Below, piece by piece: positions 53,286-61,904 of a DNA stretch of 64,000 bases. The notes under the pieces are model-generated. The model was not told the origin of the DNA and did not search any database. It saw only the letters and a list, made by a program, of their open reading frames with translations. Both the position numbers and the translations under genes were made by a program. How positions within the stretch are numbered: position 1 is the stretch's first letter; every line of letters starts with the position of its first letter. The DNA is from Saprospiraceae bacterium (lineage in GTDB: Bacteria > Bacteroidota > Bacteroidia > Chitinophagales > Saprospiraceae), in the NCBI GenBank assembly GCA_020630435.1, contig JAHDBJ010000009.1:78525-142524 (forward strand), in the 5' to 3' direction.

Positions 53286-53966
53286 ATGGAGCTAATTGAT
53301 AAAACAGCAGATATATACCAATTTACAATTTTATTAATTTTCTTAATGGCAATCAGTTTCTTTCTGTATATGTATTGGTATTCTATTGTTTTGAAAAAGA
53401 CTGAATATCAAAAAGATAAAGCAAAACAGAAGCTTATAGTGAAAGGTTTAAAGTTGGAAAAAAGTAAAGCTGAAAATGCACGCTTGGAGGCTGAAACAAA
53501 GATGAAAGAGGAGAAGTCAAAGCGATTAGAACAAGAAATTATATTAAAAAATAAAGAATTAGCCACTACGGCATTATTAGTTAACCAACATAATGAAGTC
53601 CTTTCTAATATTGAAGAGTATGTCAAGAAAATAAGAACAGAAACAACTGTTAATAAAGAAGCGACCAAAGAAATTCGAAAACTTATTCGTAAAAGTGTAT
53701 CAATTACGAATGACTGGGAAAATTTTAAAGTACATTTTGATAAAGTGCATCCTCATTTTTTTAAAAAACTGATGGAACGCAATACAGGACTATCACAAAA
53801 TGATATGCGGCACTGTGCTTATATGCGTATGCAGTTAAGTACAAAAGAAATTGCAAGATTACTTGGTATTAATCCTACAAGTGTTCAGATGTCAAGAGTA
53901 CGATTGAAAAAAAAATTGAACTTGGGCAAACAAGATGATTTACGGCATTATATTATGGAAGTATAG
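53286..53966 (+). CDS. Membrane-anchored coiled-coil HTH regulator
   Basis: The 226-residue protein has one membrane span (about residues 10-32), a long coiled coil (about 40-115), and a C-terminal helix-turn-helix domain of the LuxR-like class (MRMQLSTKEIARLLGINPTSVQMSRVRLKKKLNLG). In many Bacteroidota regulators this exact C-terminal arrangement follows a periplasmic TPR sensor domain, but here there is almost nothing before the span. It may pair with a separate sensor or act through the coiled coil. The ATG at 53286 is used because the longer frame starts with TTG at 53265. It lies 45 bases before the symporter gene in the same direction. Confidence 0.85.
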   Translation: MELIDKTADIYQFTILLIFLMAISFFLYMYWYSIVLKKTEYQKDKAKQKLIVKGLKLEKSKAENARLEAETKMKEEKSKRLEQEIILKNKELATTALLVNQHNEVLSNIEEYVKKIRTETTVNKEATKEIRKLIRKSVSITNDWENFKVHFDKVHPHFFKKLMERNTGLSQNDMRHCAYMRMQLSTKEIARLLGINPTSVQMSRVRLKKKLNLGKQDDLRHYIMEV

Positions 53967-54011
53967 AGGGATACTTTCAGGTTTGTAAAGTCTTATTAGA
54001 AAAACAACACA

Positions 54012-55586
54012 ATGGAAAACATACAGATTACGATGACAGATGCGACTATTATCATAGGCTATTTTATTGTAGTCTTAATCGTTGGTTTGTTCATATCGAA
54101 GTCTGCCAAAAATGCAAAAGATTTATTTTTGGCAGGTCGTTCTCTTCATTGGGTACCTATCGGCTTTTCCTTATTTGCATCGAATATATCAAGTTCTACC
54201 TTGATAGGTGTCGTAGGGGCTGCCTATCTTTATGGTATTTCTGTTGCTAATTATGAATGGATGGCAGCTTTCGTACTTGTATTTATACTAGTATTTATTT
54301 TGCCTGTTTTTATTAGAACAAAAATTTCAACTATTCCAGAGTATCTTGAGTTACGATATAATAAATTTACTCGTCATTATTTTTCTATTGTTACAATTAT
54401 TTTGAATATAATCGTTGATCTTGCAGGATTTTTATATGCTGGAGCAGTCGTTTTGCATTTTTTCTTCCCTAGTATCCCTATAGGAGCTATTATTGTATTT
54501 TTGGCATTGATAGCAGGAACTTATACGGCTGTTGGAGGATTGAGTGCAGTTGTATACACAGATATATTACAAGCGATCATTATTATTATGTCATCTAGCA
54601 TTTTATTATATGCTATATTAGGACAATTTGATTATTCTTGGGACTTGGCGTTTTCAAAAATTGGGGCAAATAAGACTTCTTTTATTCGACCATCTACGGA
54701 TACATATCTTCCATGGACAGGAACTTTATTTGGCTTGCCTATTTTGGGGTTTTATTATTGGGTATTGAATCAACAGATTTCTCAGCGGTTATTAGCTGCC
54801 AAGAATATAAATAATGCACGTTGGGGAGCACTGCTAGGAGGTTTTTTAAAGTTACCTGTGTTCTTTTTATTGGTTGTTCCAGGAGTATTAGCATTTCAAT
54901 TATTTCCAGAACTAGGAGAAACATCGAATCTAGTTTTTCCTACAGTGGTCAGCGAATTAATCCCTACAGGTGTTTTAGGGATTATACTAGTTGGAGTGAT
55001 AGCTGCAATTATGTCTAGCGCAGATTCTGCTATTAATTCTGCTTCTACATTAATTGTCTTAGATTTTGTAGAACCAAATAGTCCTAAATTAAAACCAAAG
55101 CAGATACTATATTATGGTAGGATTATTACAATAGGCATAATGTTGTTTGCGATAATTTGGGCAATGGTAATCGGTTCATTCAAGGAAATTTTTGATTACT
55201 TACAGAAAGTACTTTCATATATGGTTCCTCCTGTAGTAGTTGTATTCATACTAGGAATCTTTTGGCGAAGAGGAAATAGTCAGGCTGCTATGACGACACT
55301 AATCGGAGGACATATAATTTCTTTAAGTATTTTAGCACTAAGTAGTTTTGGATATGTTAATATTCATTTTACGGTATTAGCAGGTATATTAACTATTGTG
55401 AGTGCTATTATGTACATTACTATTGTATTGCTAACAAATACTGAATTTACACCAAAAGATGAACAAACAATTATTGAGGATTTTAGCTTCTTAAGTGTGC
55501 CTATTAAAGATTGGAGAAATGACTATAGAGTAATATCCGCAATATTGATTTTATGCACAATAATATTGGTAATAGGATATTGGTAA
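54012..55586 (+). CDS. Sodium:solute symporter (SSS/SGLT family)
   Basis: A 524-residue inner membrane transporter with about 13-14 spans. The SSS-family signs are present: LFLAGRSLHWVPIGFSLFASNISSSTLIG near the start, LPVFIRTKISTIPEYLELRYN, GGLSAVVYTDILQ and the SSADSAINSAST stretch with sodium-coordinating residues. The subfamily resembles sugar symporters, which would fit the SusC/SusD locus that follows, but substrate is inference. Codirectional with the regulator upstream. A TTG-N19-TATCTTTG promoter overlaps its last codons and drives the downstream locus. Confidence 0.92.
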   Translation: MENIQITMTDATIIIGYFIVVLIVGLFISKSAKNAKDLFLAGRSLHWVPIGFSLFASNISSSTLIGVVGAAYLYGISVANYEWMAAFVLVFILVFILPVFIRTKISTIPEYLELRYNKFTRHYFSIVTIILNIIVDLAGFLYAGAVVLHFFFPSIPIGAIIVFLALIAGTYTAVGGLSAVVYTDILQAIIIIMSSSILLYAILGQFDYSWDLAFSKIGANKTSFIRPSTDTYLPWTGTLFGLPILGFYYWVLNQQISQRLLAAKNINNARWGALLGGFLKLPVFFLLVVPGVLAFQLFPELGETSNLVFPTVVSELIPTGVLGIILVGVIAAIMSSADSAINSASTLIVLDFVEPNSPKLKPKQILYYGRIITIGIMLFAIIWAMVIGSFKEIFDYLQKVLSYMVPPVVVVFILGIFWRRGNSQAAMTTLIGGHIISLSILALSSFGYVNIHFTVLAGILTIVSAIMYITIVLLTNTEFTPKDEQTIIEDFSFLSVPIKDWRNDYRVISAILILCTIILVIGYW

Positions 55587-55608
55587 AATTGAAAAATGTC
55601 CTATCTTT
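55579..55608 (+). promoter_or_regulatory. Predicted promoter of the SusC/SusD locus
   Basis: TTG (55579-55581), a 19-base spacer and TATCTTTG (55601-55608) match the Bacteroidota -33/-7 consensus. The -33 part overlaps the symporter stop region. It would leave a leader of about 450 bases before the susC-like gene. Confidence 0.5.
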
Positions 55609-56067
55609 GTATAGTAGAGTTATTGTATATTCTACATCAAGAAACTAAGCACACCTTGTTTTGTATATTTTATATATATATATATGAAATGATAACCTTC
55701 CAATTTGAATAAACTTTTTTAAAAGATTTACTTTCTATTTAAACTTCTGAAAGACGTTGTTGTAACTAAGATTTAAGAGCTAGCTTTTACTATTACAAAG
55801 CTATAACATTAAAATATTAGTAGATGTGTATAATTGATTGATTACTAAGTGTTTTTGATGTTTTAAGGGGGTGTTACATATGAAGACTTATTGTAAAAGT
55901 GACAAAAAGCTGATGTTCGAAATTTTTTTAATTAAGAATTCTTCCCTATTATTACATTGTTTTTATTATAAAAAAACAGCATTTAATAAAATCAAATTGG
56001 GCAATACACTGCCTTAGTAGAAAAAAATTTTGAAAGTAAAATTAATTAATAAAAAACGCAAACTAGT
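55587..56067. other. Long AT-rich leader upstream of the susC-like gene
   Basis: This 481-base stretch has a promoter at its start (55579-55608), an alternating TA run near 55671-55685, and a 45-codon ORF (55880-56017). I see no clear terminator or attenuator hairpin. The length suggests a long 5' untranslated region or an unannotated small RNA or peptide. Confidence 0.5.
55880..56017 (+). CDS. Possible 45-residue leader ORF
   Basis: The frame runs ATG 55880 to TAG 56015-56017 and encodes a Lys/Phe/Tyr-rich peptide beginning MKTYCKSDKK. The ATG follows AAGGGGGTG at a Shine-Dalgarno-like distance, which is unusual in this phylum and is the only positive sign. No family is recognised. It is in the leader of the SusC/SusD locus and may be a chance ORF. 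Confidence 0.2.
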   Translation: MKTYCKSDKKLMFEIFLIKNSSLLLHCFYYKKTAFNKIKLGNTLP

Positions 56068-59034
56068 ATGAAGCCTAAAGTTTATGTTTCTTTTTTAAGA
56101 TTAGCGATGTGTACGTTGCTTGTGATGATTACAAGTGCTTATGCATATTCACAACGTACCGCTACAGGTACAGTAACCGACGAAGAGACGGGTGAGCCGT
56201 TAATTTATGCCAATGTTGCAGTGGTCGGAACAACAGTTGGTGCTACTACAGATTTCGACGGGAAGTACTCCATAGATTTACCTGAAGGAGGTACTCAATT
56301 AGAATTTTCATATACAGGTTATCAGTCTAAGACAATAGATGTAGGAGATGGTGGTACATTTGATGTAACGCTATTAGCGGGAGAGGCCTTACAAGAGGTT
56401 GTTGTTATTGGTTATGGTGCTGTTAAAAAAGATGATGTAACAGGATCTGTAACACAAATTAGCGAAGATGAATTCAATGCTGGACAGATTGCTTCTCCTG
56501 AACAATTGGTTACGGGTAAGGTAGCAGGGGTTCAAATTACCTCTGGAGGTGGTGCGCCTGGAGGCGGTTCACAGATTAGAATTAGAAGTGGATCGTCATT
56601 AAATGCTTCTAATGATCCCTTAATTATAGTTGATGGTATTCCTCTAGATAATAGTGGCGTTAGTGGTTCTGCAAATGCTTTGAGTTCTATTAATCCTAAT
56701 GATATTGAATCGTTTACAGTTTTAAAAGATGCTTCGGCTACAGCAATATATGGTTCTAGAGCTTCCAATGGGGTTATTATTATTACGACTAAAAAAGGAA
56801 CTTCTGGTAAATTAAAATTTAATTACAATGGAAATGCATCCTTTGGACAACTAATTAATCAAGTAGAGACCCTTACAGGCGATCAATTTAGACAAGTGGT
56901 TACAGGTTTAGGAAGAAAAACCGAATTATTAGGTACTGAAAATACAGATTGGCAAGATGCCATTTTCCAATCTGCTTCTGCTACGGATCAAAACCTAGGT
57001 ATTTCTGGTAGTATTGCGGATGCTTTACCATTTCGTATTTCTTTAGGATACAATAATCAAACTGGTTTATTGAAGACGTCTTCTTACGAAAGATTATCAG
57101 GAGCATTAGCTTTAAATCCTTCATTTTTGAAAGATCATTTGAAAGTAAACTTACGATATAGAACAGCCATTGAGAATAATGTGTTTGCTAATCAAGGGGC
57201 TATTGGAGCTGCAATTTCAATGGATCCGACCCAACCAATCTACACAGATAATACAATTTATGGTGGCTACTTTGAATGGTTAGACCAACAAGGAAACCCT
57301 CAAGCAGTAGGAGCCGTAAGAAATCCATTGGCTTTGTTGGAGTTGACAGAGAACACAAGTACAGTTAAAAGGAATATATTAGGAGCACAGTTTGATTATA
57401 GGTTCCATTTTCTTCCTGAGTTAAGGGCTAACTTGAATTTAGGTTTAGATAAATCTAATAGTGAAGGAGCAGTTTACTCACCTATCTATGCAGCTAACAA
57501 TTACAACCCCGACGAAGGCGCATCAGGGGGACAAGACAATATTTTCGATCAAGATAAAGAAAATCGCCTATTAGAATTTTATTTAAATTATAATAATGAT
57601 TTAGAAAGTATCAATAGTAATCTTGATGCAACTGCTGGTTATTCTTATCAGAGTTTTAGAAATGAAGGAACAAATAGAAATCAAGAGATTAATGGAGCAA
57701 ATTTAACAGTGGGAGATTTTGCTAGTGAAAATGTATTGATTTCTTTCTTTGGTAGAGCAGTATACACATTAGCAAATAAGTACTCTTTGACTGGTACATT
57801 AAGAGCAGATGGCTCTTCTAGATTTAACGAAGATAATCGTTGGGGGATATTCCCTTCTGTTGCTTTTGCATGGAATGTTGGACGAGAAGATTTCTTAAAA
57901 GATTCTAAAACACTATCAGATTTGAAATTTAGATTGTCTTGGGGGGTAACTGGACAACAAGATGTACAAGGACAGGATTACCCATATTTGCCAACATATG
58001 TAGCTAGTAATGAGCAAGCCTTATATCCACTAGGAGATACATACTATACTACTTTCCGCCCTTCTGGATATGATGCAAACATTAAATGGGAAGAGACAAC
58101 TACAATTAATGCAGGCTTAGATTATGGTTTTGTCAATAATAGAATTTATGGTTCTTTAGATGTTTATAAAAGAACGACAGAAGACTTGTTAAATGTAGTT
58201 CCAATTCCCGCAGGATCAAACTTAACGAATTTACTCCTGACCAATGTAGGTAGCATGGAGAATACGGGGTTAGAGTTTGCAATTAATGCGGTTGCTATTG
58301 ATAAGAAAGATATTGGATTAGACTTGGGCTTTAATATTACGTTTGCAACTAACGAAATTACAAAATTGACTATTAATGAAGCAGAGGATTTTATTGGAGT
58401 AGCAACTGGGGGTATTAATGGTGCGACTGGATTAACTGCTCAGATTCACCAAGTAGGACAAGCCCCTTCTTCTTTTTTAGTCTATAAGCAAGTATATAAT
58501 GCTGATGGTTCACCTATTCAAGGCTTATATGAAGATTTAAATAGTGATGGAAAAATTACTGAGGCAGATCGTTATATCTTCAACCGTCCTGCGCCTGATG
58601 CTTTCTTAGGATTTACTGCTGGTTTTAGATATAGCAACTTTGATGTTCGTGCGGTATTTAGAGGTAATATTGGAAATTATGTCTACAATAACGTAAATTC
58701 TCAATTAGGTACCTATAGACCTTTATTTGATTCATTTGCTAATTTGACAAATAGCACAACAGATGCTTTAAATACAAGATTTGAAAATGGTGAGTATCTA
58801 TCAGATTATTATGTTGAAAATGCCTCTTTCTTAAAATTAGATAATGTTAATATTGGTTATAGATTAAATAATCTCTTTAATGATAAGGTGAGTGCTAGAC
58901 TTTATGGTACTATTCAGAATGTATTTGTTGTCACTAACTATTCAGGTTTAGATCCAGAAATTGCTGGAGGTATTGACTTTAATTTATATCCTAGACCAAG
59001 AACTTTCTTGTTAGGACTAAATCTAGATTTTTAA
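56068..59034 (+). CDS. SusC/RagA-type TonB-linked outer membrane transporter
   Basis: The 988-residue protein has a signal peptide (residues 1-29, ending AYSQ), an N-terminal CarboxypepD_reg-like domain (30-110), a SusC plug with EVVVIGYGAVKKDDVTGSV and VDGIPLDNSGVS, and a large barrel ending RTFLLGLNLDF. SusC homologues import glycans or peptides with a SusD lid. It leads a four-gene set with SusD, and two SusE/F-like lipoproteins, 38 bases before susD. No glycoside hydrolase is visible before the window ends, so the substrate remains open, though the SusE/F-type partners point to a starch-like or other oligosaccharide. Confidence 0.96.
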   Translation: MKPKVYVSFLRLAMCTLLVMITSAYAYSQRTATGTVTDEETGEPLIYANVAVVGTTVGATTDFDGKYSIDLPEGGTQLEFSYTGYQSKTIDVGDGGTFDVTLLAGEALQEVVVIGYGAVKKDDVTGSVTQISEDEFNAGQIASPEQLVTGKVAGVQITSGGGAPGGGSQIRIRSGSSLNASNDPLIIVDGIPLDNSGVSGSANALSSINPNDIESFTVLKDASATAIYGSRASNGVIIITTKKGTSGKLKFNYNGNASFGQLINQVETLTGDQFRQVVTGLGRKTELLGTENTDWQDAIFQSASATDQNLGISGSIADALPFRISLGYNNQTGLLKTSSYERLSGALALNPSFLKDHLKVNLRYRTAIENNVFANQGAIGAAISMDPTQPIYTDNTIYGGYFEWLDQQGNPQAVGAVRNPLALLELTENTSTVKRNILGAQFDYRFHFLPELRANLNLGLDKSNSEGAVYSPIYAANNYNPDEGASGGQDNIFDQDKENRLLEFYLNYNNDLESINSNLDATAGYSYQSFRNEGTNRNQEINGANLTVGDFASENVLISFFGRAVYTLANKYSLTGTLRADGSSRFNEDNRWGIFPSVAFAWNVGREDFLKDSKTLSDLKFRLSWGVTGQQDVQGQDYPYLPTYVASNEQALYPLGDTYYTTFRPSGYDANIKWEETTTINAGLDYGFVNNRIYGSLDVYKRTTEDLLNVVPIPAGSNLTNLLLTNVGSMENTGLEFAINAVAIDKKDIGLDLGFNITFATNEITKLTINEAEDFIGVATGGINGATGLTAQIHQVGQAPSSFLVYKQVYNADGSPIQGLYEDLNSDGKITEADRYIFNRPAPDAFLGFTAGFRYSNFDVRAVFRGNIGNYVYNNVNSQLGTYRPLFDSFANLTNSTTDALNTRFENGEYLSDYYVENASFLKLDNVNIGYRLNNLFNDKVSARLYGTIQNVFVVTNYSGLDPEIAGGIDFNLYPRPRTFLLGLNLDF

Positions 59035-59072
59035 GAAATAGTTGATTTTTTAATGATTAAAAAAATTCAAAA

Positions 59073-60674
59073 ATGAACAATATATCAAATAAAACAATAT
59101 TAAGAGGTTTAGTGGTTGCCCTTATAGCTATTGGTTTTACATCGTGTTTAGATGATCTAAACCTTACACCAATTGATCCTGATGTAGTAACTTCTGCATC
59201 GGTATATGAAGACCCTGCCGCATATAAACAAGTTTTGGCTAAAACGTATGCGGGATTAGCGTTGACTGGACAACAAGGTCCAGCAGGAGCAGGAGATGTA
59301 GGAGGAATTGATGAAGGAGAATCGAGTTATATTCGTCAGACTTTCTATATGCAAGAGTTGACTACTGATGAAGCTGTTATTGGATGGAACGACAAAACTA
59401 TTAAAGATTTTCACAATATGTCTTGGGCAGCAAGTGATGCTTTCATTGCCGCAATGTATTATAGAATTTTTTATCAAATTTCTTTATGTAATGAATTTTT
59501 GAGAGAAACGACTAGTGATAAATTAAATAGTAGAGGACACTCAGACATTCAGGGAGAAGTGGATACGTACAGAGCAGAAGTTCGGTTCTTAAGAGCTTTG
59601 AGTTACTGGCATGCTTTAGACTTTTTTGGTAGTGTTCCTTTTGTAACCGAGGATGACCCGATTGGTGCTTTCAATCCACCTCAAACAGATGCACAGTCTT
59701 TATTTAATTATGTAGAGTCAGAGTTATTGGCGATTGAATCAGCGTTAATGGCACCAAGAAGTAACGAATATGCAAGAGCAGATCAAGGTGCAGCATGGAT
59801 GTTATTGGCTAAATTATACTTGAATGCAGAGACTTATACTGGAGCTAATAGATATTCTGATTGTTTAACGTATTGTGAAAAAGTGATAGGAGGTGGTTAT
59901 TCTTTAGAGCCTAAATATTACGATTTATTTGGAGCAGATAATGACAATTCTCCAGAGTTGATATTCCTAGTAGCTTCTGATGGAAAACGTTCTCAAACTT
60001 GGGGAGCAACTACATTTTTATTACATGCACCAATTGGAGGTTCTATGAACCCTGCTGACCTTGGAACAAATTCTGGTTGGGGAGGATTAAGAACAACAAG
60101 TGCCTTTGTAAATAAGTTTGACGATATTTCAGGAAGTACTGATCAAAGAGCAAACTTTCATACAGACGGTCAAAGTCTAGAAATCACAGATATAGGTGTT
60201 TTTGAAAGTGGTTATGCGATTAAAAAATTCCACAACACCACTAGAAATGGGGTACAAGGTTCTGATGGGACATTCCCTGATACGGATTTTCCTATGTTCA
60301 GATTAGCTGATGCCTATTTGATGTATGCTGAGGCTGTTAAAAGAGGCGGTGGCGGAGATGAAAGTACGGCTTTAGGATATTTGAATGCAATTAGAGAAAG
60401 AGCATATGGAGGTAGTACATCAGGTAATATTAGCGAATACAATTTAGATTTCATTATTGATGAACGTGCAAGAGAATTATATTGGGAAAACCATAGAAGA
60501 ACAGATTTGAGAAGATTTGGTTTGTTTACATCTAGTAGTTATCTATGGCCTTGGAAAGGAGGTGTAGCAAATGGTATTGGGGTAGATGAGTGTAGGAATG
60601 TTTTCCCAATACCAGCAGCCGATTTGACCGCAAACCCTACACTTTCACAAGTAGGAGGAGCAGGTTGTTACTAG
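59073..60674 (+). CDS. SusD/RagB-type nutrient-binding lipoprotein
   Basis: The 533-residue protein has a lipoprotein signal ending FTSC (Cys25), TPR-like helical N-terminal part with the AEVRFLRALSYWHALDFFGSVPFVTED segment characteristic of SusD, and a C-terminal section with NAIRERAYGG and the RARELYWENHRRTDLRRFG motif. It forms the hinged lid of the SusC transporter on the cell surface and holds substrate. Length and motifs are normal. It follows susC by 38 bases. Confidence 0.95.
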   Translation: MNNISNKTILRGLVVALIAIGFTSCLDDLNLTPIDPDVVTSASVYEDPAAYKQVLAKTYAGLALTGQQGPAGAGDVGGIDEGESSYIRQTFYMQELTTDEAVIGWNDKTIKDFHNMSWAASDAFIAAMYYRIFYQISLCNEFLRETTSDKLNSRGHSDIQGEVDTYRAEVRFLRALSYWHALDFFGSVPFVTEDDPIGAFNPPQTDAQSLFNYVESELLAIESALMAPRSNEYARADQGAAWMLLAKLYLNAETYTGANRYSDCLTYCEKVIGGGYSLEPKYYDLFGADNDNSPELIFLVASDGKRSQTWGATTFLLHAPIGGSMNPADLGTNSGWGGLRTTSAFVNKFDDISGSTDQRANFHTDGQSLEITDIGVFESGYAIKKFHNTTRNGVQGSDGTFPDTDFPMFRLADAYLMYAEAVKRGGGGDESTALGYLNAIRERAYGGSTSGNISEYNLDFIIDERARELYWENHRRTDLRRFGLFTSSSYLWPWKGGVANGIGVDECRNVFPIPAADLTANPTLSQVGGAGCY

Positions 60675-60762
60675 TCTTTTTGTATATGGGATAGGTAGAA
60701 AATCTATTTCCATATATTTCGTTTTTTAACTAAAATTTTTATTTAAAATTAAAAAAATAGAA

Positions 60763-61854
60763 ATGAAAAAAATAAGTATATATTCATTTATATTGATTGC
60801 ACTATCATTTATGTTATGGTCTTGTGAAAAAGATTTATCTGAAAACCCAACATTAAATATTTCAACTGTTCCAGTCATTTCAACACCTTCTGGAGAACAG
60901 ACGATAGTGATTATTGCCGAAAATGCAGCAACCCCTTTTTCTGTTGAATGGAGTGCTGCTAATTTTGGATTCGATGCTGAGATTACCTATCAAGTACAGA
61001 TGGCTCCTGTAGGAACTAATTTTGCTGAATTAGGTGTCATTGGAGCGGTAACTGAAGGGCGGACATCCTTCGTGACAAATTATGATGTTCTTAATGCCAC
61101 CGCATTATCTCTTGGATTACTGCCTGATGTTGAAACAACTGTGGAAATGAGAGTCGTAGGGATAGTTGCTGAAAAAGCACCTCAAGCAATTTCTTCTAAT
61201 GTTGTAACCATTAATTTAACGCCCTATTTTACATTCCCATCTTTTAAGAGTTTATATGTCCCCGGTTCACATTCTAGTTGGGATCCTCCGACTTCCCAAG
61301 ATTCGATAGTAGCATTAGATCCAAATAATAGAAATGACGCCGATGTAGGTGAGGCCTTTGAAGGGTTTGTATATTTTCCAGACGCAGCTGAATTCAAATT
61401 GACTCCTAGACGAAATTGGGATAAAGATTTTTGTGATGGTGGAAGTAATGCTTTAGATGTAGGATGCTCGACAAACTTATCTGTACCAGGTGAAGGCTAT
61501 TATCAAATAAAAGCAAATACGGAGAATTTAACTTTCAGTATTAAACAAACTAATTCATGGTCAATTATTGGAGATGCGACTCCAGGGGGATGGGGAAGTG
61601 ATACACCACTTACTTTTGACCCTGTTACAAAATTATGGACAGCTGAAGTTGCACTAGTCCCAGGACCATTTAAGTTTCGAGCAGATGGAGATTGGGCATT
61701 TAACTATGGAGATAATGTAGATAATAATGGTGCTTTATTCCCTAGTTTAGATGAAGGTTCTGATCAAAATATTATTAATGATAAAGAAGGGACTTATACA
61801 GTTACACTTGATTTAACATTGAAATCTGGATTTTATACCTATACAATTGAATAA
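60763..61854 (+). CDS. SusE/SusF-type surface lipoprotein
   Basis: A 363-residue lipoprotein with a signal ending LWSC (Cys21), an N-terminal SusE-type Ig-like domain (about 30-150, PVISTPSGEQT...EWSAANFGF) and a C-terminal pair of carbohydrate-binding-type modules (about 160-363) with SLYVPGSHSSWDP and GDATPGGWGSDTPLTFD. It is presumably displayed on the outer leaflet to capture polysaccharide for the SusCD complex. It lies 88 bases after susD. The two internal cysteines (in KDFCDGGS and VGCSTN) may form a disulphide. Confidence 0.88.
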   Translation: MKKISIYSFILIALSFMLWSCEKDLSENPTLNISTVPVISTPSGEQTIVIIAENAATPFSVEWSAANFGFDAEITYQVQMAPVGTNFAELGVIGAVTEGRTSFVTNYDVLNATALSLGLLPDVETTVEMRVVGIVAEKAPQAISSNVVTINLTPYFTFPSFKSLYVPGSHSSWDPPTSQDSIVALDPNNRNDADVGEAFEGFVYFPDAAEFKLTPRRNWDKDFCDGGSNALDVGCSTNLSVPGEGYYQIKANTENLTFSIKQTNSWSIIGDATPGGWGSDTPLTFDPVTKLWTAEVALVPGPFKFRADGDWAFNYGDNVDNNGALFPSLDEGSDQNIINDKEGTYTVTLDLTLKSGFYTYTIE

Positions 61855-61904
61855 AGAAGAGGCTAGAAGTAGGTATATTATTTATCAAATTATAAAAAAA
61901 AATT

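Noticed and set aside
55667..55690. TA dinucleotide run as a promoter element
   Set aside because: It lacks a TAnnTTTG box with a -33 partner; low-complexity AT sequence is common in this genome.
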